Assembly: GCA_021527695.1 (NCBI GenBank) | Contig: JAKFAO010000011.1 | Span: forward strand, 434,001-498,000 | DNA length: 64,000 nucleotides | Direction: 5' to 3' | Origin: Naematelia aurantialba | Taxonomy: Eukaryota; Basidiomycota; Tremellomycetes; Tremellales; Naemateliaceae | Shown: positions 40,376 through 50,914 of the stretch, one piece after another | Position numbering within the stretch: the stretch's first letter is position 1 | How the letters are laid out: every line of letters starts with the position of its first letter | Position numbers and translations under genes: made by a program | Notes under the pieces: model-generated | Seen by the model: the letters and a program-made list of their open reading frames with translations, nothing else | Database searches by the model: none | Told to the model about the DNA's origin: nothing

Positions 40376-42493
40376 TCATGCGCGCCGCCCCGCCGGCCCG
40401 TACCCACTACTCTTGACGTCCGCGTACCGGCCCCCAAGCCCGCCTCCCGCTGAGGGTTTCTGTATTCCCGTCGCTGGCGCCTGCCCCGCCGCTGCCGCTG
40501 TCGCCGTCGCCGTCGCAGGTTTCTTCGCCGCGGGTTGCCGTATCGATGGTGCTGGCACACCCCTGCCTGTGCCTGCCGCAGCTCCTACGTACCGTCAGTC
40601 ATTGGTGTGTGGTGAGGTGATATGCAGATCCGGAGAGAAGAGCGGGTAAGGGGGGGAGGAGGAAAGGGGGAGGAAGAGAGAGCGGGGAGGAAGACTGAGG
40701 CGCAAGAGAGGAAGAACACCGGAAGCCAAGGGAAAGAGGCAACGTACCTCGCCCTCGGCCTCTGGCCCCTCCGCGCGCAGGGACAGGCTGCCGCGCAGCT
40801 TCACGCTCACGAGCAACACGTTCTCGTTCTGCCAAAGCTGCACGGGCGGACTCTTCCGCCCGTCGGGCCTCCTGCTCGGCTCGGGCTGCTTCTGCTTGCC
40901 GGGCAGCCTCTTCTGCTTCTAGTGCTTGCGCGTCCTGCGGGAGCGTCAGCGTCGGCGTCAAGAACGTACTCGCATCGGGTAATGGGAGCAGCGAGAACAA
41001 GTAGATGAACAAACGAGGGGAGCAGCGAGAACAAGTAGATGAACAAACGAGGGAAGCAGCGACAACAAGTAGATGGGCAGACGACAAGGCGAGGCCAGGT
41101 TCGGGAGTGCGGTGGTTTGGACGTTCCAGGCATATGGAGAGTAAGGGGAAGTCGAGCGAGAAGAAAGACGAAACCCAAGAAGAGTGGAGAAGTGGGAAAG
41201 AGCAAATAAACGACACGGCAAGACGCACATCCTCTGCACCCGTCCAGTTGGGGTTCGACAGCAGTTGCTGGGTGTGTTCCGCCTGGCCCAACAAGGCGGT
41301 ATACTCGTCGAGCAGCGCTGAAGTCTGTGACACACGCTCAGCGAGGCGCTGTGTCCGTCAGCGTGGTTTTGCGTTGGGGTACAGCGATAGTAGAGCGAAA
41401 GGAATGACATCGACGAGCTGCATGGCACCAAATTGGCCGCCATCGGCCAACGAGTAGAGGATAGAGGGAGGTGCGTCGGTTGCGTCAAGGAAGGAAAGGA
41501 AGGAAGGGCGAGGACGGGTAAGATAGAGAAGACGGATGGGCTGAGGTTGCGTCAAGAAAGGGTAGCCTTGCGTCAAGGAAGATAAGGAAGTGAGGTAGGG
41601 CAAGGTTGCGTCAAGGAAGTGCAAGGAAGGGTAAAGTGGCACGACGCCTGGTGGGAGACGGACACTCGACTTGCCTGATTATGTCCTCGCGCAGCTTCCA
41701 GCGCGCCCAAAAACCCCTCGAACACCTCGTTCATCCCTCGAAGCTCATACAGACTCTCGCGCAGCCTATCCTCCCTCTGAGCCCGGGAAGTAGCGGACGT
41801 TGTCGGTGCCGGTGTCGCCTTGGGTCCAGGATGGATCGTCTCGTCCTCGTCCTCTGCGTCTCTCCCCCCTCCATGTCCTCGTCCACGCCCATGTCCATAT
41901 TCGTATCCGCGGTCCTCTCCTTCCCTTCCCATCTCCTCCCCTCCTCCCTGTTCGTCTCCTTCATTCTCGTCTTCATCCGTTTGCTGGCGATCCTCCTCGC
42001 GGTATCCACCGTTGGCTCGATGCGTGTCGCTGTAGGTGTTGCCCCCAGCTCCCTGCGAGGACATGGGCGCGAACAGCGAGAAACGGGGTTTCGACCCTCC
42101 AGCTCGCGCTCCGCTGGTGCTCGTACTGCCTCCCGTCAATGGATGTCGCTGTCTCGGCGCCTCGGGGCTCTCCACACCCTCAGACCGGGTGGACAAAGTC
42201 AACGTCGAGCGAGACTGTGACTGTGACTGTGACTGTGGTTGTGACTGTGACTGTGACTGTGATTGTGACTGTGATAGTGACTGTGATTGTGACTGCGAAT
42301 GGGAGTCAGAGTGTGACTTTGGCTGCGAAGCAGAGTGCGGATTTAGCTGCGAGAGGGAGTACGGGTACCGAGGAGGGGTATCGGCGAACGACGGGCCAGG
42401 GGACATGGACATGCCGTCCAGCGTCAGGTCGTCGAGCATGCCTGAAGGAGACGACGGCGGTCGCGCCAGGGTCGGAAGGAGTGGTGAGTCCAT
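40376..42493 (-). CDS. DUO1: DASH/Dam1 complex subunit DUO1
   Basis: Four exons: 41675-42493, 41229-41348, 40748-40934, 40376-40584 (444 aa). Duo1 is part of the ten-protein DASH ring that couples kinetochores to spindle microtubules. The conserved Duo1 core spans exons 1-3: EDRLRESLYELRGMNEVFEG, FLGALEAARGHNQ, RLAERVSQTSALLDEYTALL, QAEHTQQLLSNPNWTGAED, then an Ala/Glu/Arg helix (ALEAEEAARQAEAARAEQEA). The N-terminal 180 residues are disordered and contain a Ser-Gln dipeptide run encoded by a 6-nt repeat (42215-42300). The C terminus is Gly/Ala/Pro-rich with RGGARGRGR. Intron 1 has a consensus GC donor (CAG|GCAAGT, 41674). Start at MDSPLLP (42493) is the first Met of the conserved frame that leaves a sensible N terminus; the frame remains open to 42667. 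Confidence 0.9.
40984..41085. repeat. 33-34 bp repeat in the second DUO1 intron
   Basis: Three copies begin at 40984, 41018 and 41051, each starting GGGAGCAGCGAGAACAAGTA (third copy slightly diverged). Inside intron 40935-41228. Confidence 0.85.
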
Positions 42494-42884
42494 CGCTTGG
42501 GTCGCTTGGACGTCGCTCTGAAGCGACAGTGGAGCGTTCTGGATCCTTGTGCAGTCTTGCGCAGTCTCGTGTAGAGCAAGCTGTGTCGTCTGGATGCACA
42601 AAGAGCAGGTGGACGGTCGTTGGGGGAGGGTAGATGGTGTTTTTGTCTGAACATACGACGGAATCAAATCGACGCGTCGACGCGTCTCTGCTTGGCTGTT
42701 TCTGCATCTTGTGGTGTCTGGAGAGTTGCGCAGAAGGGTCGCCTATGATAGATCATATAGAGATGCATAGGTCCTACAGGATCCCTGATAGCGCTGTGCC
42801 TCCCATCTAGAGTGACCGCCCTTATGCAGCCTGATTGTCCACTACCACGCCACGCCGCCCAATCACGCTTCGCCGCTACGCACA
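42494..42884. other. Intergenic region DUO1 / ribose-5-phosphate isomerase
   Basis: 391 nt with the presumed DUO1 promoter and the isomerase 3' flank. Nothing recognised. Confidence 0.5.
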
Positions 42885-44437
42885 TCACGCCTTGCCGTCC
42901 GGCGCGGGCCGTTCGTCCTCGATGAACGCCGATGTCAGTGTCGATGAGAGGTCCGGCGTAGGCGGGACCGACTCGAGCTTCTCGACCAGTCCATCCGCAT
43001 GGCGAATCATCACCGTGCCGTCCTGCCCGTTCTCAGCACGTACCCCGAACGCTGACCGACAGCGGCACTCACCTCGTTGCCAAAGTACGCCGCTTGGGCC
43101 ATACCGCAGAACAACCCGACCTCCACCACGCCAGTCAGCATCTTAATCTGATGCAAGAGCTATTGCGAGACCCAATCAGTACAGGGTTCTAGAGGCAATT
43201 TTGAGTGTGTCCAGTCAACTCACCTCGGCTGGATTCTTCATCTGTTCAGGAGGAAAGGGGGCATCAATGATGAAATTGCCGTTGTCGCTGACCACTGGTC
43301 CAGCTTTCATCTTGGCCATCCGCAATGTCAGGCCCGGCTTGCCATTGGGAAGCACGTGAGGAGAGCCGAGTTGTGAGAGGTTGGTCAGGACTTTGGCATA
43401 GGCGAAAGGGGCGACCTCGATGGGGACGCCTTGGGTCCACTGGGTGAGTCAGCAACAGCCGCCTCCGAGCCTTCGAGGGCCAAAGTAGGTGACATCGCTT
43501 CACTGCCAGCATCCACCTCACTGCCGTGTCGCCACCTTCCTTTACTTCTTTCCTTCCCACTCTCTTTCTTTCCCTCCCACTCTTCTTCCCTCTTCCTCCT
43601 CTCCATGCAGCTCTTCTCGCCTCACTATCCAATCTCTTCGTCGCGCGATTCTGCACTGGTTGGAAAGAACACTCACGGTCGTCCCAAGGACTTGTGAATT
43701 CTTCCGGTAATCCGCGACGATGATCCACGTCGCCGCCGCCTCCGCCAGCACCTTCTCCCTCAACTGGCAAGCACCCCCACCCTTGATGCAGTTCAGCTCG
43801 TTATCCACCCTGCAATATAAGCCCTCATCCCATCTCTCGTCCCACATATCTGTCACTTACTCGTCCGCTCCGTCGATGGTCACGTCGAGGTTTGGGTACT
43901 GGTCCACGTCGCCGAGGGTCAGGTTGGCCTTGATGATCAACTCTTTGCTCTGGAAGCCTAAACATCCTCGTGTCAGCTCTTGATAGAGGGATGGAAAGCA
44001 ACGGCACCTGTAGGGATGAAGATTCGGTGACGGTTGGCATCTGGGCCTTGCGCGACTATACGGTCCACTACATATGGTACAGTCGAGCCGGATCCAATAC
44101 CAATAAACTGGGGCGCATGAGCTCGAGGTCCCTCTGTTGTCCGTGGATGACCGGCAACACACCTTGTGCTCCAGTTGCACATGCCTGTCGACGGCTGCAA
44201 ACGCTGCCAAACGCTTGGCTGCCTCCACAGCCGGTAACACGGGCAACGGCACCGACGTTGGCAGCTGACGACCCGCACTGACAGGTTGGCTAGGAGGCAC
44301 GAACTGGAACACTAATTCAGCACACGAACGCGGCTCGGGATAGGGATGGGACAGACGTTGGCTAGTTGACGGATCAAGGACGGCCCGTCTACACCCGGCA
44401 TGGAGGTGGACAGACGGCTGACTGCGGGGGACGGCAT
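42885..44437 (-). CDS. RKI1: Ribose-5-phosphate isomerase A (RKI1)
   Basis: Exons: 44330-44437 (tentative), 44163-44264, 44008-44107, 43861-43957, 43677-43809, 43224-43439, 43073-43159, 42885-43022. Interconverts ribose 5-phosphate and ribulose 5-phosphate in the pentose phosphate pathway. Blocks: [74 protein letters not shown] (catalytic Asp/Glu), [37 protein letters not shown]-type stretch [35 protein letters not shown] and a C-terminal exon with [10 protein letters not shown]. The seven exons from 44264 down are secure (291 codons). The first exon is my guess: ATG 44437 with donor GTTCGT at 44329 gives a 36-residue Ser/Pro/Arg extension. Confidence 0.9.
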
Positions 44438-45622
44438 CCTCGACAGCGTGCGGAAAAGAGACGGAATGATGTTGCTGCGAGGTCTGCTGTCGCTGCCTTG
44501 GTTTCTGCTGCCCAGATATGCCTGGACAGGGATGTGTCTGCAGATGAGATGGATGAGATAGTCGACAGACTGCAACTGGCGCCCAGCCGGAAATTGGCCC
44601 GGAGGAGCGGGAACAAAAGCACGTGGGAGACAACCGGGGCAGTCGGCTTGTCTCTGGAGCGCTCAATATTATGTATGATCTTGGTGACAGCGACGACATG
44701 CATCGCGCATGCGCAGCAATTCCATGGTCAAGGGTGAACACGTCTAGTTCATTATCAAAGGTGAAAAGGATGAATCGGCGTGCAATCTCTGGCAGAAACA
44801 AGGACCGCCTCTCAAAAGACAAAGCGCCGGCGACCCATCGCCATCAACCCGGTGCTCTCCTTGTCGTCGCCCCTCTATAGCCGCTAGCCACTCGCTCAGC
44901 TCGCAACGACAGAAACGCTAGGCAACGCCTGCAGCACGCCCACCTGCATCGCTGCAATTATCGCCATGCGGAGTATTTCTGTAGCATACGCCACTGGCCC
45001 TCGAAAATCGATCCATGAACCCGTCTGATGGGCAGTGTCACCGACCCCAAAAAGCTGGCAGAACCCTCCCCTCCCCTGCGCATTCGCCTCCTTTTGGACG
45101 CTGTCATGTCCTGCAGTCCATGTGTTCTGGACACAATAATGGTCTAGAGCACAGAAGACACGAAAGGAAAACAGGCTTCGAGGGGGTTAGCACACCATGG
45201 TGCGGATTAGCCTGGAATGCAGGAAAGTGTTTATCACTGCTGGAAGGAGACCGTCCAGCCCTGTTGTTCTTGCAATCTCGAGTCTGGCGTCCATCAGCAG
45301 TGTCAGTATTGACTGTGTGGAGCAGCACACACGTTGGAGAAGGTAGTATCTGCCGTCGGTGTACCGTTGTCGCTGCCGCCCTTTGATACGAGCAACGCTC
45401 CTTTCGACCCACCTGGATCGTGACTCGCCTGGACGCCTCGTCGACCATGTCTCGCAATTGGCAATCGTAGAATATACGCGGTACAGCATTCGAGTCTCGG
45501 CTGGGTTTCCCAATCTCCTCCAGCCTCACGTTTCAGGCCTCGGCCTTGGCCTCGACTTTGAGACCCCAGGCGTCGCTCTCTTGAACTGGGCGTCTCGCGA
45601 TTATCCCAGAGCTCACGGCACC
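44438..45622. other. Long divergent intergenic region
   Basis: Nearly 1.2 kb between the isomerase and the next plus-strand gene. The ORFs here show no family block or plausible splice partner. A CACCATGG context at 45196 is not followed by a recognisable protein. A small unrecognised gene or long 5' leaders could be present. Confidence 0.4.
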
Positions 45623-47010
45623 ATGTCACTCTCCACAGCTCCCGCGCACAAGCGCAAAGCCTCGTCCAAGTCGGCTCCCATGCTCAAGAGCAAGTCCGAG
45701 TCCAACGCGGCTCCTACGCACAAGAGCAAATCCAAGTCCATCTCGGCTCTGCCGCCGCAGACACTGGCCCGCCTTACGCCGTCGACTGAATCGTCTCTCA
45801 CGCGCTCTCGGTCGGTCCGATCGTGCAAGTCCCGCTCAGCAGGCTCGCCGGCCATGCTGTCCCCTTCCCGCCTGCCCTCGACCGACAGCGTGTCGTATTT
45901 CCCTCCGTTTGAATCGATGGGCAGTCACACTGAATCCGACCCCGAGGATGATCCGCAACCCTCGCACGTGTCCCACGTCAAGGGCAGGTCGCTCAGCAGC
46001 CTCGCAGGACTGGTATCATGGTCGCTCAATCTCGCGAGCTCGTCCTCCACCCCTGCCAGACAGCTCCGGGACAAAGATCCACTACGGTCGTCCCCGGACG
46101 GCGAGGTTGTAGACAGGTTGGCGAAGCGGTTCACGCCGGCCCGCAGAAGAGTCTTGGAGCCACGACCTGTGAATGCGGATATGCTCGACATGCAGAGTGA
46201 GAGTAGGAAGGAGGGCGCTCAAAAGCGCCGAATGGGCTCTGAAGCAGAAGTGGAGAATATCATCGCGCGCGACCGGAGAGATCTGACCAAGGAAGACGAC
46301 GAGGAGGGTCTGGTCGAGGTCGAGCGACTCCTCTCGGATGTAAGTGACGTCTATCGTTATGGTCGTCGTTGTCATCTATTGTCATCTCCTGTGATCCTGT
46401 GCTCATGCTGCAGTCTCCCACTCGAGCCCCGCGTCGCAAATCCCGTCCCACCCTGACTGTCCCCCTTCCCTCGTTTCCACAGTGGCGATTCCCGCTCCCC
46501 TCGCCGCCTGTGACCTCGCTGTCGCCCGATATCCCCCTCGAGGCATTCCGCACGCACATCTCGAATCCGCTGTCGCGCGAGACCTCGCCTCAGCTGGAAG
46601 AAGAGCTGGACGAAGTCGACGACGGCCTCTCCCCGTCGCCTACGAGCTGTGCGTCGTTTGATCGTCCCTCGACGCCGCGCGACGATGCCCAGGACGATAT
46701 CCATGGCGGCGATGATATAGGTGGCCTGAACGGTCTTGGCGATGGCGGCGGTGATGGTGGTTGTGGCGGCGGCGGCGGCGGTGGTGGTGATGGTGATGAT
46801 GGTGATGGGAGCCGTGGTCGTGGTGGTGGTGCCGACACAGGCGAGAACAAGTTGGAGCGTATGGAGAGCCACCTGTCGAGCGATTCGCGCGAGACGATCC
46901 GGGTGACTGATCCCGAGAAACGGGCGGTGACGGATGGGGACAGGACGCCGCGAGTCGGTAAGGGGTGGAGGGCGAGTGCAGTCCGCCAGGTCAGCGAGGT
47001 CAGGATCTGA
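45623..47010 (+). CDS. Unrecognised disordered Ser/Arg/Lys-rich protein
   Basis: Two exons, 45623-46339 and 46414-47010, joined by a clean GTAAGT...CTGCAG intron (437 aa). I do not recognise the family. The first 200 residues are Ser/Lys/Arg/Pro-rich with repeated KSKSES/KSKSKS stretches and many SP sites. A more ordered-looking segment follows: GEVVDRLAKRFTPARRRVLE, then EAEVENIIARDRRDLTKEDD and EEGLVEVERLLSD. The second exon has APRRKSRPTLTVPLPSF, an acidic stretch (EEELDEVDDGL), a Gly/Asp low-complexity run (46735-46850) and a basic end. No membrane segment. The composition suggests a nuclear or cytoskeletal phosphoprotein, but that is inference. The frame is open upstream to 45359; 45623 has a good start context (CACCATGTC). 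Confidence 0.55.
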
Positions 47011-47431
47011 CGCAGAGGAGAGGGATAAGGGCAGTTGCAGTGGACAGTGGGTATGAGACGGCGAAGTAGTATATGTGTACAGGACATTGTGTAAGGCCAG
47101 CAAGGGCGAGTATACAGAGCAAATGGACATGCAGAGTGGAGGTGGTCCACCGTGAATTCTCGAGCATTGTCGCTGTCATCTGTCACTGTTACTGTCCCTG
47201 TTACTGTCACTGTCACTATCGCTCTTACTGGTAACAGTCAACTGTCATCTGCCCAGTGTCACTGTCAAGTATCGCTGTCAACGGTCAACCGGCAATAATC
47301 AACAGTCAGCGGTCACTGTCGCTGTCGCTGTTACTGTCGCTCCCAAGGTCGCGGGTCGCCGGCCGCCGGTCGACGGTCGACGGTCACCCGTCACCCGTCA
47401 CCGGCTCAGAATCCCAGCCTCTACATGCTAC
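47011..47431. other. Intergenic region with ACTGTC simple repeat
   Basis: From about 47165 to 47345 both strands are dominated by imperfect CACTGTTACTGTC-type units, followed by GGTCGCCGGTCGACGGTC-type units to 47405. No gene recognised. Confidence 0.6.
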
Positions 47432-49013
47432 ATGCCGCATCCACTGGCCACGCTCGTACAGGCCATTCACCTCCCGTCGGCAGCCTCGCCGTTCCTCCTG
47501 CTCACTGCTGAGTCGGACGGAACCGTCAGTCTGCATCTGTACACTCGTGCCGGTGATGTGCTGCTGGTATGGACTGGAGAGATGGATGTTCTGCCAGTTT
47601 GTCCTCTCCCGCTCCTGCTGCTTCTGACCTCTCCTCTTCCCCCTCGAGCCTTCCTATGTCCCTCGAACCTGTCTCCCCGTCTCTGACACCTCTGCTCCTC
47701 GGACACCCGTACTCGCCTGTGCCTCGGTGCGGCCTCGTCTTTCTAGGATCTGTGCTCTCCTCACTTTGCTGTACTTGCCAGCACGGTACTTGCCAGCACG
47801 GCCTTCCCTCCCCCCCCCCCCCCCCCGCCCCGTATTCCATTCTAGTGGTAGTGTACAGGCTGACCGCGCAGGGCGACTCGGACGAGACGGCGAGCCTCGC
47901 AGAAGCCATCACAGAAGGGTACCTGCACCTCGACCTGCGCCGCAAGGCTCCGCACGATGCAACAAACGTCTCGGTACGTCCCTTCCTCCACTTGGACGTC
48001 CGGCGTCGAGCGCTTCCTTCTCCCTGCTAGAGCGAGACATCGAGTGTCGCCTCTCCCGTTGTACAGAGGCATCGTTCCTCTTCCCCTGCAGAGCAGACTC
48101 GAGCTGTTTCCCCCTTCAGAGTCAAAGCCTTACGAAGCGGGGACAGACTGACGCTGACGCTGACGTCCTCCACTCTTACAGCTGCATATCCTCCCGCCAG
48201 GCCAGACGCCGGTCGTGGTCGCCCTCTCTGCATCGCCAGCTGACGCCGCGGGTCCTCGGCTGGTCGACGCCTGTCTTGCGGTACGTCCGCTGCTTCGGTG
48301 GTAACCCTCGTTCGAGGCTGATGACCGGACGTAGCTCTTAGAACGTCCCAAAGCCTCTGATGCATGTACGTCCCCATTCCCGCTCTTCTAACTCCCAAGT
48401 CAGGCGCCACGGCTGATCTGTGTGTCCAGCGGAAGTACGGAATCTGCGTGCAGAGATAGCCGCTAAGGATGTGCGTCTTGTCCCAGTGCATCACTCGAAC
48501 ACGGAGTTGGCCCGAGCTCCCAGTGCATCACTTGGATATGGGACTAGCTCGAGAAGCAGCAGTCAGTCCGACGCTTACAATTCAGGCTGAGATCGCGCAC
48601 TTGACGGCCCGACTCGCTTCGGCCAAAGCCACCGTCGCTCGCACGTCGACCGCCGAGTCCAAGAAGAAACGTACGTCCTCGTCTCCCTTACCCTCTCGCC
48701 CACCCTTACTCGCCACCCAAGCCCGGGGGGTCCGTCCCCAATTCCCAGCCTTGGGATGCCTGCTCGCCGGACGGGTCTCAGGGCCCTGGTTGTCCCCCTG
48801 ACACGGCCTGTCTCTTTGCTGACCTCTCAAAGAGATGGCGAGTCCGCAGAAGAAGCTTCCTGCCAACGCTAGTGCTCTGCAGCCCAACCAAAAGCGGCGA
48901 GTCAAGTCTGCTCTGTAACCCACAGGCCGCTGACGGGCAACAGGCGCAAGGTCGTGGAAGATGAGTTTGCGGGGTCTTCCGGCGACGAGGACGAGGACGA
49001 CGAGGGCGAGTAG
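47432..49013 (+). CDS. Small XRCC4-superfamily-like protein (tentative)
   Basis: Eight exons: 47432-47587, 47872-47973, 48182-48280, 48335-48365, 48430-48470, 48586-48670, 48833-48896, 48944-49013 (215 aa). The order of elements resembles the XRCC4/XLF/PAXX head and stalk used in non-homologous end joining: beta strands PFLLLTAESDGTVSLHLYTR and VLLVWTG, helix DETASLAEAITEGYLHLDLR, strands NVSLHILPPGQTPVVVALS, helix GPRLVDACLALLE, then a coiled coil (SEVRNLRAEIAAKDAEIAHL) and a basic then acidic tail (QKRRKVVEDEF, DEDEDDEGE). Family assignment is inference; PAXX or LIF1 are the closest ideas. The end of exon 1 is uncertain (47587 or 47596). The last intron has a GC donor (G|GCGAGT, 48897); without it the protein would stop at 48918. 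Confidence 0.55.
47810..47826. repeat. C17 homopolymer in the first intron of the XRCC4-like gene
   Basis: Seventeen C in a row, preceded by two copies of TACTTGCCAGCACGG. Inside the long first intron (about 47588-47871). Confidence 0.9.
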
Positions 49014-49240
49014 CATGGAGCCGTACATTGTCCGCTGCGGGCGACATTATACTCCGCGGGAGACACATTATACTCCGCACGTGATGTCCTTTGCTCAGCC
49101 GGTAATGATCGACACGAGCCACGACACTCATGAATTGGATACATGGATGAGATATATTATGTACAGTATTGACACATGCAACTCCCTCGTTGACCTGATG
49201 CATCTCTGCAGTGCAATCGTGCGTGCCGTCTGCTCAGCGC

Positions 49241-50697
49241 TCAGGCCACGCCTACCCCCTTGAGCCCCCATTTCCGCTTCCCTCTGGCCCCACCCATGCC
49301 GCGTCGGTAATTGACGATTCCGAGCTCGGGACTGATATCGCCGCGCTCCATAACTGTCGACTTGACGAAATCGAGCGATGCAGGCGTGACTTGGAGAATC
49401 ACGCGACTGGTTTCTTCCTGCTCGGTGGTCAGCTTCAGCTTCGTGGCGCCCCACCGCGAAGGCCACTATGTGAGTAGTTGTAATGTAGGAGATGCGGTAA
49501 TCAGGTGCAGGTCGGAAGTGGTGTCGGGATTGTGGAATGCAGCTATCGTGCAGGAGTATGTCCGCTCGTATGCACGCGCGCAGTGCTGATAGAGGTATGG
49601 GAGTCTAGGTATGGTAGAGTAGCCCACGTGTGGCAGTACAGATGGGGGATGGCAGTGGGCACAGGTATGGTAGAACAGCTACACGTTGATGTAGTAGAAC
49701 CGCGACGCACCTTGACCGAAAGTGGCTCATCCGCCTGGCGGGGATACGTCCATCTCGGCGGTAGTGGGGGCAAGCCACCGTCGACGCCGAGGTCAGGGGG
49801 AGGGGGCATGGGCTCGGGATCTCCGTCGTGCTCGCGCATGTACTCTGTCAAGTCGGCCAGAGTGGTTTCGTGCGTGGGTTCTGGCTGTGCCTGTATCTTC
49901 ACCAGACTTATCGCTGGTATTGTCAGCGCTGCGGTCCACCGCTAGGGGACGAATCAAGCGGAATTCCATAATCTGAAGGGGAGAATATAATCTGAAGGGG
50001 GAGTATCATAATCTGGCAGGGAGCAAATCATATTCTGGCAAGAAGAATATCGTAGTGGGGCAGGGACGAGTGAGAGCGAGTTACGTATGGTTAGGACGAG
50101 AGAGCCGACTCACGCCTTCGGCGCCGCTTGGCTTCGCGTTTGAGCCTCCGTGGACCGCGGGACGCCTCCTCGTGTGCCTTGAGCCCGTCGAGCGCATTCG
50201 CCGACGCGCGGTTGGCGTGCTGTGCCCACCCTAGCGCGGAGGCGAAGACATTCTGCACGTCTGGCGATGGTTCGTCAGCGCTACACAGACACCAGCAGGG
50301 CCGCCCCTATGAATACGGAAATGAATACGGAAAGAAGAGACAGAGGAGCAAGAGTACAGGAGCAGAGGCAGAGGAGCCGGGGCAGACCGGTGAAGGAGGA
50401 GCGGTGAAATGTAGAGGCGCATGGAGAGGCAAGCAGTCGATGCAAAGCCACAGAGGCAAGCACAAGCAAGCTCGCAGACTGACAGTGCTCAAGAAGCCTC
50501 TCCATCTCGGCAATCGCCCCAGCTTCGCCGCCGTCAAAACCCTTGCGCTGCAGTGTCTGAGCAATAAACCGGGCGAGGTACTGCGGGGGAACATCCGGAT
50601 CTAGATGGGTATGGCGGATACCTCGCGACGCAGTGACGGTGGTTAGCTGCGCAGTTGTCGGCGCTGGGTGAGTACGAGTCGACGTAGAGCCCGACAT
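49241..50697 (-). CDS. TAF8-like histone-fold protein (TFIID subunit 8 candidate)
   Basis: Four exons: 50484-50697, 50114-50260, 49711-49913, 49241-49465 (262 aa). The N-terminal part resembles the bromodomain-associated histone fold: VPPQYLARFIAQTLQRKGFD, EAGAIAEMERLLEHYVQNVF, ALGWAQHANRASANALDGLK, with the split codon restoring the LLEHY block. A basic stretch (RLKREAKRRR) follows, then TTLADLTEYMREHDGD and the proline-rich segment GLPPLPPRWTYPR, which is like the TAF8 motif that carries TAF10 into the nucleus. The final exon (KLKLTTEQEETSRVILQVTP) is not recognised. TAF8 is the best fit; another histone-fold coactivator subunit is possible. The promoter is shared with SUS1, a SAGA subunit. 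Confidence 0.6.
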
Positions 50698-50914
50698 GGC
50701 GTGTTTTCCGACCCGCTGCTTCAGCCAGACGATAACAGGACAACAATCAAACGACACACGACACACCTGGATTCAACGACGATATCTACCTGGGTCTATC
50801 CGTCTTTACCAATCATCAGAGACAGGCCGGGGAGTGCCACTTTGTGACCGGAGATCTGCGCAGCTGGGACTGCATTCATCGCTGCATCGTGTGTCTCGAC
50901 CGACGCCTCGCATC
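50698..50914. promoter_or_regulatory. Divergent promoter region TAF8-like / SUS1
   Basis: 217 nt separate the two start codons, so both promoters and 5' leaders overlap here. No TATA box is obvious. Confidence 0.5.

Noticed and set aside
39907..40560. 217-codon minus-strand ORF overlapping DUO1's last exon
   Set aside because: Arg/Pro/Ser-rich shadow frame; DUO1's own frame ends at 40376 with a sensible C terminus.
41800..42633. 277-codon plus-strand ORF opposite DUO1
   Set aside because: Shadow of the Ser/Gln and Gly/Arg repeats of DUO1 exon 1; the minus frame carries the conserved Duo1 core.
46372..47130. 252-codon minus-strand ORF opposite the unknown gene at 45623
   Set aside because: Low-complexity antisense reading of the GGT/GAT triplet run, with poly-Thr/Ile composition.
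48889..48918. XRCC4-like protein ending at the in-frame TAA at 48916-48918
   Set aside because: Removing 48897-48943 as a GC-AG intron restores KRRKVVEDEF and an acidic tail with a CTGAC branch site and CAG acceptor, a better ending.
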